NCBI RefSeq assembly: GCF_004795015.1
Contig: NZ_SSBI01000014.1
Location: 62,001-126,000, forward strand
Origin: Streptomyces sp. A1277
Lineage (GTDB): Bacteria > Actinomycetota > Actinomycetes > Streptomycetales > Streptomycetaceae
Direction: 5' to 3'
DNA: 64,000 nt
The notes beneath the pieces were generated by a model. It did not search any database. It was not told where the DNA came from and saw only the letters and a list, made by a program, of their open reading frames with translations. Positions 52,889 to 62,765 of this stretch are shown in pieces (the first letter of the stretch is position 1; the number at the start of each line of letters is the position of its first letter). The translations under genes and the position numbers were made by a program.

Positions 52889-53650
52889 TCAGAGCACCTT
52901 GGAGAGGAACGACTTCGTCCGGTCGTGCTGCGGGTCGGCCAGGACGTCGCGCGGGTGGCCCGACTCGACCACCACCCCGTCGTCCATGAAGACCAGCGCG
53001 TCGCCGACCTCGCGGGCGAAGCCCATCTCGTGGGTGACCACGATCATCGTCATGCCGTCCTCGGCGAGGCCGCGCATCACGTCGAGCACGTCACCGACCA
53101 GCTCCGGGTCGAGCGCCGAGGTGGGCTCGTCGAAGAGCATCAGCTTCGGCTCCATGGCCAGGGCCCGGGCGATGGCCACCCGCTGCTGCTGCCCGCCGGA
53201 GAGCTGCGAGGGGTAGTTCTTCGCCTTGTCGCCGAGGCCGACCCGGTCCAGCAGCTTCTCGGCACGGGCCCGGGCGACCGCCTTGGACTCGCGCTTCACC
53301 TGGACCGGGGCCTCCATGACGTTCTCGATCGCCGTCATGTGCGGGAAGAGGTTGAAGCGCTGGAAGACCATGCCGATGTCCCGGCGCTTCAGGGCGACCT
53401 CGCTGTCCTTGAGCTCGTAGAGCTTGTCGCCCTTCTGGCGGTAGCCCACCAGCTCGCCGTCCACGTACAGCCGGCCGGCGCTGATCTGCTCCAGGTGGTT
53501 GATGCACCGCAGGAACGTCGACTTACCGGAACCGGAGGGGCCGATCAGGCAGAAGACCTCGCGCGGGGCGACCTCCAGGTCGATGCCCTTGAGGATGTGC
53601 GCGGCGCCGAAGGACTTGTGGACGCCCTCGGCCTTCACCATGGCGGTCAT
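52889..53650 (-). CDS. Polar amino-acid ABC transporter ATP-binding protein
   Basis: The 253-residue ATPase has Walker [10 protein letters not shown], signature LSGGQQQRV, Walker [15 protein letters not shown] and the switch His in VVTHEMGFA, all typical of the GlnQ/HisP (PAAT) family. Its ATG overlaps the permease stop by four bases. It is the last gene of the operon SBP-permease-ATPase. Confidence 0.94.
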   Translation of the reverse strand: MTAMVKAEGVHKSFGAAHILKGIDLEVAPREVFCLIGPSGSGKSTFLRCINHLEQISAGRLYVDGELVGYRQKGDKLYELKDSEVALKRRDIGMVFQRFNLFPHMTAIENVMEAPVQVKRESKAVARARAEKLLDRVGLGDKAKNYPSQLSGGQQQRVAIARALAMEPKLMLFDEPTSALDPELVGDVLDVMRGLAEDGMTMIVVTHEMGFAREVGDALVFMDDGVVVESGHPRDVLADPQHDRTKSFLSKVL

Positions 53651-54600
53651 GCCATGCCTCCCTTCGGGCGGCCGAACGACAGCAGCGTGGCCCGTACCTT
53701 CTGCAACGGGGTGGGCGGCAGGCTCCGGCTGGAGCCGCGCGCGTAGTACCGCTCCAGGTAGTACTGCCCGACGCTCAGCACCGAGGTCATGATCAGATAC
53801 CAGGCGGCGGCGAGGAAGTACATCTCCACCGGCGCCCCCGAACTCTGCCCGATGTCCTGGGCGTATTTGAAGAGTTCGTAGAACTGCACGTTCGCCACCA
53901 GCGAGGTGGTCTTGAGCATGTTGATGACCTCGTTGCCCGTGGGCGGCACGATCACCCGCATGGCCTGCGGAATCACGACGCGCCGCAGGGTCCTGCCGTG
54001 GCTCATGCCCAGCGCGTGCGATGCCTCCGTCTGGCCCTCGTCCACCGAGAGCAGACCGGCCCGGCAGATCTCCGCCATGTACGCGGCCTCGTTGAGGCCG
54101 AGGCCGAGCAGCGCCGTCAGCAGCGGCGTCATGAAGCTCGACCAGTAGTCCTTGTAGATCGGCCCGAGGTTGATGTACTCGAAGACCAGACCCAGGTTGA
54201 ACCACACGAACAGCTGGACCAGGACCGGCGTCCCGCGGAAGAACCAGATGTAGAACCACGCGATGGACGAGGTCACCGGGTTCTTCGACAGGCGCATGAC
54301 GGCGAGCAGGATGCCGCCGACCACGCCGATGACCATCGACAGGGCGGTCAGCAGCAGGGTCTGTTCGACGCCCTTGATGATGCGGTCGTCGAAGAAGTAG
54401 TCCGGGACCGCGCCCCAGTTGATCCTGCCCTGGCTGAAGGCGTAGATGATCGCGACGAGCGCGGCGATGGCGACGAGCGCCGAGACGTACCGGCCGTAGT
54501 GCCGGACCGGGATGGCCTTGATGGCCTCGGGTCCGGACGCCGGGGCGGCGGGGGGTGCCGGCGGTTCGTCGACCGGGCCCGTCTTCTTGATGTCAGTCAC
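53647..54600 (-). CDS. Polar amino-acid ABC transporter permease
   Basis: The 317-residue HisMQ-type permease has a Pro-rich cytoplasmic N-terminus of about 30 residues, then helices. The coupling loop is [20 protein letters not shown]. It is the only permease gene in the operon, so the transporter would use a homodimer. GTG 54600 is chosen. Confidence 0.93.
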   Translation of the reverse strand: MTDIKKTGPVDEPPAPPAAPASGPEAIKAIPVRHYGRYVSALVAIAALVAIIYAFSQGRINWGAVPDYFFDDRIIKGVEQTLLLTALSMVIGVVGGILLAVMRLSKNPVTSSIAWFYIWFFRGTPVLVQLFVWFNLGLVFEYINLGPIYKDYWSSFMTPLLTALLGLGLNEAAYMAEICRAGLLSVDEGQTEASHALGMSHGRTLRRVVIPQAMRVIVPPTGNEVINMLKTTSLVANVQFYELFKYAQDIGQSSGAPVEMYFLAAAWYLIMTSVLSVGQYYLERYYARGSSRSLPPTPLQKVRATLLSFGRPKGGMA

Positions 54601-54628
54601 GGCTGTTGCCTTTCAGCGCCGGAACCGG

Positions 54629-55606
54629 TCAGGACCCGCCGTTCACCTTGGCCTCGGTGACCGCACCGGCCTCGACGCCCCACTTGGCGATGACCTTCTC
54701 GTACTCGCCGCTCTTGATGATGGCGTCCATGGCCGCCTTGACGGCCTTGGTGAGCTGGTCGTTGCCCTTGGCGACGGCGATGCCGTACGGGGCCGCCTCG
54801 ACCTGGTCGCCGACGATCTGGAAGTCCTTGCCGCCGCCCGAGGTCTTCACCGCGTACGCGGCGACCGGGAAGTCGGACGAGCCGGCGTCGGCACCGCCGG
54901 AGCGCAGCCGGGTCTGGGCCTCAAGGTCGTTGTCGTACGGCTCGATGGCGATCTTCTTGCCGCCCGAACACTTCTTGGACTCGGCCTTGGCCAGGTCGTG
55001 CGAGACGGTGTTGCGCTGGACGGCGATCTTCTTGCCGCAGAGGTCGGACCAGGTCTTGATGCCCTGATCGTCGCCCTTCTTGGTGTAGATCGAGACACCG
55101 GCGGTGAAGTAGTCGATGAAGTCGACGCCCTCGCCGACCTTCTTCTTCGTCTCCGGGTCGATGCCCTCCTGGCGGTCCTTGGTGTCGGTCATCGCCGACA
55201 TCGCCAGGTCGTAGCGCTTGGAGCGCAGGCCGGTGATCAGGGTGTCGAACGTGCCGTTCTCGAACTGGAACTCCACGCCCAACTCCTTGCCGAGCGCGTC
55301 CGCGAGATCGGGGTCGATACCCACGGTCTTGCCGGACTTGTCCTTGAACTCGACCGGCGGGTACGCGATGTCCGAGCCGACCTTGATGACGCCCTTGGAC
55401 TTGATCTCCGCGGGGAGCAGGTCGGCGGGCGAGGAGGTTCCGGCGGAGGCCCCGGCGCTGGTCTCGGTCTTGGCCGAGCCGCTGGAGTCGTTGTTCTTCG
55501 TCTGGTCGCCACAGGCGGTCAGCAGCATGGTGCCGGCGACCGCGATGGCGCCGACCGCGGCGATGCGGGACTTCGCGGCCGTACGACGGGTGGAGCGTGC
55601 GGTCAT
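54629..55606 (-). CDS. Polar amino-acid ABC transporter substrate-binding lipoprotein
   Basis: The 325-residue family 3 solute-binding protein has a signal peptide with lipobox LLTACGD (lipidated Cys at about residue 32), then a Ser/Gly linker and an SBP_bac_3 domain (VIKVGSDIAYPPVEF, GIDPDLADALGKELG, DLAMSAMTDTKDRQ). A glutamate/aspartate or similar polar substrate is likely. Specificity was not determined. Confidence 0.93.
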   Translation of the reverse strand: MTARSTRRTAAKSRIAAVGAIAVAGTMLLTACGDQTKNNDSSGSAKTETSAGASAGTSSPADLLPAEIKSKGVIKVGSDIAYPPVEFKDKSGKTVGIDPDLADALGKELGVEFQFENGTFDTLITGLRSKRYDLAMSAMTDTKDRQEGIDPETKKKVGEGVDFIDYFTAGVSIYTKKGDDQGIKTWSDLCGKKIAVQRNTVSHDLAKAESKKCSGGKKIAIEPYDNDLEAQTRLRSGGADAGSSDFPVAAYAVKTSGGGKDFQIVGDQVEAAPYGIAVAKGNDQLTKAVKAAMDAIIKSGEYEKVIAKWGVEAGAVTEAKVNGGS

Positions 55607-56130
55607 GATCGGGTTCCTCCGGCAGGTCAGGTGGGTCGCCAGGGCGGTAATGGCACATGGCGTCGGGTGTCGCCGCCTTGTGTGATTACGGCATGTTGCC
55701 ATTCGGACTAGCCCGAACAGGGGGCCTGCCATGTCAAAATCGGATAACGGGCGATCCCCGAACCTCTTGAGGCCGGTACCACCAAGGCCGGACCTTCTAT
55801 GGGGTTTCCTTCCGACGGCCGGAAGATCTGCGGCGCGTCTCGCGTGGCGGACGCAGGCACGGCACAAGCCTGACCTGTTCAGATATCCGACTATGAGTCA
55901 CGTCACGGAGTCGATATGGACTCGTCCGTGACCAGGTCCGTCCGGTAAGAAAGACCTTTACACCCCTCATCCGGGGCTCAGGGCGCGTGTGCGGCGCGCC
56001 CGCGCGTACGTACGTCCCCCTGTCGGGGCGGGCCAACCGCCCGGCGCAGGGCACGTACGCGGTGCCCGCCCACCCCTCCTCAACCAGGAGTGGCCACCCT
56101 CAAACGATGAAGACTTAAGGGGTCAACACC
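55607..56130. other. 524-bp divergent promoter region (amino-acid ABC operon / malic enzyme)
   Basis: No gene was recognised. The left half should hold the ABC operon promoter, and AT-rich patches at about 55730 and 55880-55920 are the likeliest promoter positions. No specific operator was identified. Confidence 0.4.
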
Positions 56131-57366
<1,236 letters not shown>

Positions 57367-57390
57367 GGCGCCGCACGGCGCGGGGGTTTC

Positions 57391-57548
57391 GGGGGGGCGC
57401 CGCCCCCGGGCCCCCGCTTTCGGGGGCGCTGCCCCCGGGCCCCCGCTTTCGGGGGCGCTGCCCCCGGGCCCCCGCTTTCGGGGGCGCTGCCCCCGGGCCC
57501 CCGCTTTCGGGGGCGCTGCCCCCGGGCCCCCGCTCCTCAATCGCCGGA
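57391..57548. repeat. Five-unit 29-nt GC-only tandem repeat ending in a dispersed TCCTCAATCGCCGGA motif
   Basis: Three exact 29-nt units (57422-57450, 57451-57479, 57480-57508), each GGGGGCGCTGCCCCCGGG then CCCCCGCTTTC, are preceded by a 31-nt variant and followed by a unit whose last six bases change to GCTCCT. Each unit is itself a hairpin (GGGGGCGCTGCCCCC, and CCCGGG). The 3' motif is the same as at 22067-22081. The block lies just downstream of the malic-enzyme gene and may act as a terminator or mRNA 3' structure. Confidence 0.9.
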
Positions 57549-57655
57549 GGGGCTTGGTTTTGCCCCGCCGGCGGGCAACTACCGCCGTCACGCGCGGTGC
57601 GTGTCACACCCGCAGCCGGTTACGCCGCGGTAGCGCGCCCCCTATCGTCGGCCCC

Positions 57656-58627
57656 ATGTTCGCCGCCTACGCATCCCGCCTCGACCGCGACCACCCCCTC
57701 AACGGCCTTGAGCTGGGCGAACGCCCAGCCCCGCAGGACCGCCCCGGGTGGACCACCGTCAACGTCCGGGCCGCCTCCCTCAACCACCACGACCTCTGGT
57801 CCCTGCGCGGCGTCGGCCTCGCCGAGGACAAGCTGCCGATGATCCTCGGCTGCGACGCCGCCGGTACCGACCAGGACGGCAACGAGGTCGTCCTGCACTC
57901 CGTCATCGGCCAGACCGGGCACGGGGTCGGTCCGGACGAGCCCCGGTCCATCCTCACCGAGCGCTACCAGGGCACCTTCGCCGAGCAGGTCACCGTCCCC
58001 AGCTGGAACGTGCTGCCCAAGCCGAAGGAGCTCACCTTCGAGCAGGCCGCCTGCCTGCCCACCGCCTGGCTGACCGCGTACCGCATGCTCTTCACCAACG
58101 CCGGGGTGCGCCCCGGGGACTCCGTGCTGGTCCAGGGCGCCGGCGGCGGGGTCGCCACCGCCGCGATCGTGCTCGGCCGGGCCGCCGGGCTGCGGGTCTA
58201 CACCACCAGCCGCGACGAGGCCAAGCGCAAGCGGGCCGTCGAGCTCGGCGCCGTCGATGCGTTCGAGGCGGGGGCCATGCTGCCCCACCGGGTCGACGCC
58301 GTCATCGAGACGGTCGGCGCGGCCACCTGGTCGCACTCCGTCAAGTCGCTGCGCCCCGGCGGCACGCTGGTCATCTCCGGCGCCACCAGCGGCGACCGCC
58401 CCTCGCACGCCGAGCTGACCCGGATCTTCTTCCTGGAGCTGAAGGTCGTCGGCTCGACCATGGGGTCCAAGGACGAACTGGAGGACCTCCTCGCCTTCTG
58501 CGCCGCCACCGGCGTCCGCCCCGTCATCGACGAGGTACTGCCGCTGGACCGGGCCCGAGAGGGATTTGAACGGCTCGCCGCGGGCGACCAGTTCGGGAAA
58601 ATCGTGCTGACTGTCAACAACGGTTGA
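57656..58627 (+). CDS. Zinc-type alcohol dehydrogenase-like / quinone oxidoreductase family protein (MDR)
   Basis: The 323-residue MDR protein has GroES-like start WTTVNVRAASLNHHDLW, a Rossmann loop VLVQGAGGGVATAAI, and NADP-type TTSRDEAKRKRA following strand 2. The catalytic and structural zinc cysteines are absent. ATG 57656 lies seven bases after TATCGT and is probably leaderless. Its 3' end contains the first of the two palindromic operators of the next operon. Confidence 0.9.
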   Translation: MFAAYASRLDRDHPLNGLELGERPAPQDRPGWTTVNVRAASLNHHDLWSLRGVGLAEDKLPMILGCDAAGTDQDGNEVVLHSVIGQTGHGVGPDEPRSILTERYQGTFAEQVTVPSWNVLPKPKELTFEQAACLPTAWLTAYRMLFTNAGVRPGDSVLVQGAGGGVATAAIVLGRAAGLRVYTTSRDEAKRKRAVELGAVDAFEAGAMLPHRVDAVIETVGAATWSHSVKSLRPGGTLVISGATSGDRPSHAELTRIFFLELKVVGSTMGSKDELEDLLAFCAATGVRPVIDEVLPLDRAREGFERLAAGDQFGKIVLTVNNG

Positions 58628-58628
58628 C
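58613..58628 (+). promoter_or_regulatory. Palindromic operator O1 of the HTH/Clp-N operon
   Basis: GTCAAC-AACG-GTTGAC is a perfect palindrome in its arms. It overlaps the stop codon of the MDR gene and the -35 TTGACA (58624-58629) of the next promoter. Its centre is 27 bp from O2. Confidence 0.8.
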
Positions 58629-58652
58629 ATAGTCGGCTCGTCAACGTAAGTT
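58624..58652 (+). promoter_or_regulatory. Leaderless promoter of the HTH/Clp-N operon
   Basis: TTGACA (58624-58629), a 17-bp spacer and TAAGTT (58647-58652) place the transcription start at about ATG 58659, so the HTH message is leaderless. The -35 lies in O1 and the -10 in O2, so a bound repressor would cover the promoter. Confidence 0.72.
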
Positions 58653-58655
58653 GAC
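58640..58655 (+). promoter_or_regulatory. Palindromic operator O2 of the HTH/Clp-N operon
   Basis: GTCAAC-GTAA-GTTGAC has the same arms and spacing as O1. It covers the -10 element and ends three bases before ATG 58659. It is the likely target of the HTH protein itself. Confidence 0.8.
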
Positions 58656-58658
58656 AGC

Positions 58659-58868
58659 ATGACCGAAGCAACGGATCTCGCCGAGCGGGCGGGCGACCGC
58701 GACCCCCGGGTGGGGCTGCGATCGGTCGCCGCGCTGCGGCGGCTGCTGGAACAGCTGGAAGCCGTACAAGTCAGAAGCGCCCGGGCCCAGGGCTGGTCGT
58801 GGCAGGAGATCGCCGCCGAACTGGGAGTCAGCAGGCAGGCCGTGCACAAGAAGTACGGGAGGCATTGA
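58659..58868 (+). CDS. Small helix-turn-helix regulator (69 aa)
   Basis: The protein is a coiled-coil-like helix (about 20-45, LRSVAALRRLLEQLEAVQVR) followed by a single HTH (WSWQEIAAELGVSRQAVHKKYG) at the very C-terminus. It is probably a dimer and the autoregulator acting on O1/O2. The stop overlaps the Clp-N gene start by one base (TGATG), so both are co-translated. Confidence 0.88.
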   Translation: MTEATDLAERAGDRDPRVGLRSVAALRRLLEQLEAVQVRSARAQGWSWQEIAAELGVSRQAVHKKYGRH

Positions 58869-59443
58869 TGTTCGAGCGCTTCACCAAGGGTGCCCGCGCC
58901 ACTGTGAACGGCGCCGCGAAGCATGCCGGGCGGACCGGTGCCGATACGGTCACCGAGGAGCATCTGCTGCTCGCCCTGCTGGACCAGGAGAGCGGCCGGG
59001 CCTCGTTCGCCGTCACCGCGCTGGGCCTCGCCGACCACAGGGCCTCGGTGGAGGCCGGGCTCGCCGAGGCGCGTCGGCGCGGCGGCATGACCAGGGCCGA
59101 CGCCGACGCGCTCGCGGACATCGGCATCGACCTCACCGCGATCGTCTCCCGCATCGAGGAGACGCACGGCGAGGGGGCCCTGCGGGGCGACCGCGGCGGG
59201 CGGCGGCGGTGGGCGGGCAGCCCGCCGTTCAGCCGGGGGGCGAAGAAGATCCTGGAGAGGTCGCTGCGGACCGCGCTCGGCCGCGGGGACCGGTTCATCG
59301 GCGAGGAACACCTCCTGCTGGCCCTCACCGCGGCCCCGGGCGTCGTCGCCGACGTGCTCGCCGAGCACGGAGCCACGTACACGACGGTCGAACGCGCGCT
59401 GTACGGGGACGGCGGCGCGGGGCAGGACCGCAAGGCGGGCTGA
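58868..59443 (+). CDS. Double Clp N-domain protein without ATPase module
   Basis: The 191-residue protein has two Clp_N (ClpC/ClpA amino-terminal) repeats, about 1-75 (VTEEHLLLALLDQESG) and about 120-185 (FIGEEHLLLALTAAPG), joined by a charged linker. No AAA+ domain follows. Stand-alone Clp N-domains may act as adaptors or decoys for ClpC-type unfoldases. That is an inference. It is co-expressed with the HTH regulator. Confidence 0.88.
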   Translation: MFERFTKGARATVNGAAKHAGRTGADTVTEEHLLLALLDQESGRASFAVTALGLADHRASVEAGLAEARRRGGMTRADADALADIGIDLTAIVSRIEETHGEGALRGDRGGRRRWAGSPPFSRGAKKILERSLRTALGRGDRFIGEEHLLLALTAAPGVVADVLAEHGATYTTVERALYGDGGAGQDRKAG

Positions 59444-59488
59444 GCGGGACGGGGGGTGCGGGGCAGGACCGCAGGGCGGGCTGAGTGG
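59417..59488. repeat. Tandem 31-bp duplication at the 3' end of the Clp-N gene
   Basis: Bases 59417-59447 recur at 59458-59488 with two substitutions. The first copy encodes the last codons and stop of the Clp-N gene. The second lies beyond the stop. Confidence 0.8.
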
Positions 59489-59525
59489 CCCGGGGTGCCG
59501 CTCCCCGGGCCGCTCGGCCCCGCCC

Positions 59526-60554
59526 CTACTTCGCGGCGGAGCCGGTGCCGTCCGCGCCCCCGCGCAGCACCGATTCGACGCGGGCCGCCGCCGTCGCCAG
59601 ATGGCGGCGGGCCTCCGCGAGCTGGTCCTCCGTCACACCCCGGTCCCGGGCCGCGTCGCGGATCTCGTCGCGGAAGCGGTCGAGCAGCCGGTCCAGGTCG
59701 CGGGCCGGATCGCCGGTGCCGCCCGCGTCCTTGCCCCAGTCGGGGTCGGTGTCGGGGGCGTCCGGCTTGGTGGAGGGCGCCCAGGCGCCGGTACGGGCGA
59801 AGCCGCCCAGCTGGCCGGTGATCTCGGCCAGGCCCTCGCGGACCCCGGCCGGCCAGTCGCCCCGGGCGAAGTGCTCCTGGACCTGGCGGGCGGCGTTCTG
59901 CATCTGCTCGCGCGCCCGGTCCTGGGCCTCCTTGGCCTGGCGGCGGGCCTGCTGGGCGTCCTGGCGGGCGCGCCGGGACTCGTCCTTCGCCCGGCGGGCC
60001 TGCTCCTTCCACTCCTGCTTGGCCTTGCGCAACTCCTCCTTCGCGGCGCGCCACCCCTCCTTGTCGCGCAGATCGCCGAGATCACCCAGGTCTCCGAGGT
60101 CGCCGAGGCCGCCGAAGGGGAACTCCTTGCCACCCGGGCGGGCGCCCGTGCGGCCACCGGAGGTGTGGCGCGACTCGTCGGCCGCGGCCCGTACCTCGCT
60201 GCGCAGCTTGCCCGCCGCCCCGCGCACGTCGTCGCGGATCTCGGCGGCCAGCTCGGAGACGGACTCCCGGATCTCCAGCTCCAGATCCGCGAGTTCACCG
60301 GTGCGGTCGGCCAGTTCGGCGCGGCCGGCCTCGGTGATCGAGTAGACCTTGCGGCCGCCCTCGGTGGCGTGCGTGACCAGGCCCTCGGCCTCCAGCTTGG
60401 CCAGCCGGGGGTAGACGGTGCCCGCCGAGGGGGCGTACAGGCCCTGGAAGCGCTCCTCCAGCAGGCGGATCACCTCGTAGCCGTGCCGGGGGGCCTCGTC
60501 GAGCAGCTTCAGGAGGTACAGCCGCAGTCGGCCGTGGGCGAATACGGGGGGCAT
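59526..60554 (-). CDS. PadR-family regulator with long helical extension
   Basis: The protein has 342 residues. A PadR winged helix occupies about 1-95 (LYLLKLLDEAPRHGYEVIRLL...PSAGTVYPRLAKLEAEGLV). The rest is an unusually long extension: a GDLGDLGDLGDL repeat near 150, then an Arg/Lys/Glu/Ala-rich region of about 80 residues predicted as coiled coil. It is co-directional with the DUF4097 gene, whose stop is one base upstream of its ATG, so they form an operon. Confidence 0.9.
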   Translation of the reverse strand: MPPVFAHGRLRLYLLKLLDEAPRHGYEVIRLLEERFQGLYAPSAGTVYPRLAKLEAEGLVTHATEGGRKVYSITEAGRAELADRTGELADLELEIRESVSELAAEIRDDVRGAAGKLRSEVRAAADESRHTSGGRTGARPGGKEFPFGGLGDLGDLGDLGDLRDKEGWRAAKEELRKAKQEWKEQARRAKDESRRARQDAQQARRQAKEAQDRAREQMQNAARQVQEHFARGDWPAGVREGLAEITGQLGGFARTGAWAPSTKPDAPDTDPDWGKDAGGTGDPARDLDRLLDRFRDEIRDAARDRGVTEDQLAEARRHLATAAARVESVLRGGADGTGSAAK

Positions 60555-60555
60555 G

Positions 60556-61413
60556 TCAGAGCACCTTTCCGGTCGGCTCGCCGTCGTACGGTTCTTCCTC
60601 GGCCGGCGGGCGGCGCAGGAGCGCGATCGACCCCGACACGGTCGTCGCCCGCAGGGTCCCGGTGCCGGAGCCCAGCGTGCCGGTGATCTTCTTCGCGCCC
60701 CACTGGCCGCTGACCCGCAGGTCCTCGAAGCCGTTGGAGACGGAGCCGCTGGCGGTGTTCGCCTCGACCGTCGCGTCGGCGGGGTGCGGCAGGCGGATGG
60801 CGATCTCGCCGGAGACCGTGGTCAGCCGGATGTCGGTGGGTTTCCCGGTCGGGTCCACATCGAGCACCATGCCGCCGCTGACCGACTCGGCCTTCACAAA
60901 GGCGCCGGCGCCCTCGACGACCGTCAGATCGCCGGAGACCGACTGGAAGCGCAGGTCACCGGTGACGGACTGGGCCTCCACGCTGCCGGACACGGTCTCC
61001 GCGCCGACCGGCCCGGCGAGCTTGACGAGCGTGGTGTCACCGGTGACGCCCCGTACGTCCGTACGGCCGCGGATCCCGGAGACGAAGGCCCCGGCGCCGA
61101 CCACGCCGACCTCCACCGTCGAACCGGCCGGGACCGCCAGCGATACGACCGCGTGGCGGCGCCACTCCTTGCGGTCGAACCACTTCAGCAGGTTCTGCCA
61201 GGCCAGGTCCTCGTACGCCACGGTCAGGACGCCGTCCTCCTGCGTCACGACCAGCGGCGGCCCCTCGATGGCGGAGACCTCCAGGCGTGCGGTCGGCTCG
61301 TCGGTGCCGACGACGTTGACCGTGCCGTTGACGACGCGCACCTTCAGCGCGGTCACGGGTTCGTCGAAGGTCAGCTTCCGAGGCTCGGCGACGGCCCACG
61401 TCGAGACAGGCAT
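60556..61413 (-). CDS. DUF4097 beta-strand repeat protein
   Basis: The 285-residue protein is built of repeating short beta-strand units (VSGSVEAQSVTGDLRFQSVS pattern) that form a beta-solenoid, the DUF4097/DUF4098 type. There is no signal peptide, and a basic tail lies at the end. These proteins are frequent partners of PadR regulators, with unknown function. ATG 61413 opens the operon. Confidence 0.88.
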   Translation of the reverse strand: MPVSTWAVAEPRKLTFDEPVTALKVRVVNGTVNVVGTDEPTARLEVSAIEGPPLVVTQEDGVLTVAYEDLAWQNLLKWFDRKEWRRHAVVSLAVPAGSTVEVGVVGAGAFVSGIRGRTDVRGVTGDTTLVKLAGPVGAETVSGSVEAQSVTGDLRFQSVSGDLTVVEGAGAFVKAESVSGGMVLDVDPTGKPTDIRLTTVSGEIAIRLPHPADATVEANTASGSVSNGFEDLRVSGQWGAKKITGTLGSGTGTLRATTVSGSIALLRRPPAEEEPYDGEPTGKVL

Positions 61414-61448
61414 GGTTCTGACCTCCCGGGTAGCACGGATGACGCAAC

Positions 61449-61482
61449 ATATCGCGTCTCTCGAACAACACGATATATCGCG
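61449..61482 (-). promoter_or_regulatory. Repeated ATATCGCG sites, putative PadR operator/promoter
   Basis: ATATCGCG occurs at 61449-61456 and again at 61475-61482, the latter within the palindrome CGATATATCG. They lie 36-70 bases upstream of the DUF4097-PadR operon in an otherwise GC-rich area and fit PadR-type AT-centred operators. Confidence 0.6.
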
Positions 61483-61595
61483 GATCGGGGAAGTCAAGGA
61501 AGGAGCCGGAAGTCGGGGGAGGGGCGGGGGCCGGAAGAGCGTGGAGGGTGAACAAAACGGCCCGGAACAGGGCGATGTGTCCTACGGTGTGAGGC

Positions 61596-62447
61596 ATGGA
61601 CGCGACCTCACCCGTGGGTGCACTGCTGCTGTGCCGGACCGCGCCGGAGGCCGTGCGGCCGGTCGCCCGGCTGTTGCGCGAACCGCTGCTGCTCGCGCCC
61701 GCCGGTGACGGGTGGAGCGTCCTCGTACCCGAGGGCGAGCCCTGGCAGGGCGGCCGGCAGGCGGGAGGTACGCCCGGGGCCGCCGAACCCGTCGACCGGG
61801 TGCTCGGCGGCTGGGCCACCGCACTCGCGGTCGGCTCGACCTGGCCGGTGGTCGCGCTGTGGTGGGACGGCGACCGGGCCGGCTGCACCCTCGCCGCCGG
61901 TTTCCGCCGCCCGGTGGGTTACGTCTGGCTCGCGGACGGGACCCCGGCCGGTGAGGACGAGGCGGTGCGTACGTTCGCCGAACGGCTCGGGCTCGATCCC
62001 GTACTGGACGTGCAGGCGCTCGAAGCGCTGACCCGCCCCGACCCGGACGCCGACGCCCGGGCGCGGCTGCGCGGGCTGCTCGCCGTGCTCACCCGCACCG
62101 GCCTCGCGCTCCCGGCCGGCCTCGGCCCGGGGGAGCCGGGTCCGCGGCCGGCCCCGGGGGGTGAGGAGTGGCCGGGGGCGGAGCGCGTCGAGTGGACCGG
62201 CTGGCGCGACGCGGTCCAGGTCGATCTGGACGCGGTGGAGCACAGCCGGATGGGGCCCTGGACGCGGGGCCCCCGGGCCCGGGCCCTGGCGGGTGCACAG
62301 CTGGCCGCCGGTCTTCCGCTCGCCCTGTGGGGAGCGGCCCGGCGCAGTGGCGGCTGGACCTTCGCCGGGGTGCTGCTGACGGCGCACGGGGCGCTGGGTC
62401 TCGCGTATGACCGCATCCGGGAGAGCGGCCCGGGCACGACCGGCTGA
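61596..62447 (+). CDS. Conserved hypothetical protein
   Basis: The 283-residue protein has a soluble N-terminal half (about 1-150, with WPVVALWWDGDRAG) and a hydrophobic helix pair near the C-terminus (about 232-270). It is diverged from the PadR/DUF4097 operon. No family was recognised. The start ATG 61596 follows TACGGT by a few bases and may be leaderless. Confidence 0.75.
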   Translation: MDATSPVGALLLCRTAPEAVRPVARLLREPLLLAPAGDGWSVLVPEGEPWQGGRQAGGTPGAAEPVDRVLGGWATALAVGSTWPVVALWWDGDRAGCTLAAGFRRPVGYVWLADGTPAGEDEAVRTFAERLGLDPVLDVQALEALTRPDPDADARARLRGLLAVLTRTGLALPAGLGPGEPGPRPAPGGEEWPGAERVEWTGWRDAVQVDLDAVEHSRMGPWTRGPRARALAGAQLAAGLPLALWGAARRSGGWTFAGVLLTAHGALGLAYDRIRESGPGTTG

Positions 62448-62476
62448 CGGGCCGCCCTACCGGCTGCCGGCTGCCG

Positions 62477-62653
62477 TCACTCGTCCTCGTCGTCCAGACG
62501 GGCCAGCCAGGTCGCGAGGCGCTCGACCGGCACCTCGAAGTCGGGGTTCAGATCGACGAACGTCCGCAGCTGCTCGGCGAGCCACTCGAAAGTGACCTCT
62601 TCCTCGCCTCGCCGCTTCTCCAGCTCCTCGATACCGCGGTCGGTGAAGTACAT
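62477..62653 (-). CDS. Small acidic protein (DUF6104-like), 58 aa
   Basis: The 58-residue protein begins MYFTDRGIEELEKRRGEEEV and continues with VTFEWLAEQLRTFVDLNPDF, ending in an acidic DDEDE tail. It resembles a Streptomyces small-protein family recalled as DUF6104. Both codon bias and conservation of the frame look real. The function is unknown. Confidence 0.82.
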   Translation of the reverse strand: MYFTDRGIEELEKRRGEEEVTFEWLAEQLRTFVDLNPDFEVPVERLATWLARLDDEDE

Positions 62654-62765
62654 GGCACGAAGTTTAGAGGGCCTTCGGACACCTTCCGCCGCGTCCTCGT
62701 CGATGTACCCCGCATCGGCCGACTACGGCCGTTAATCTGCGGGTAGTTGGCGAACGGGGGGTGTC

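Noticed and set aside
57391..57548. CRISPR-like array
   Set aside because: Repeats are adjacent with no unique spacers and are self-complementary GC tracts. No cas genes are nearby.
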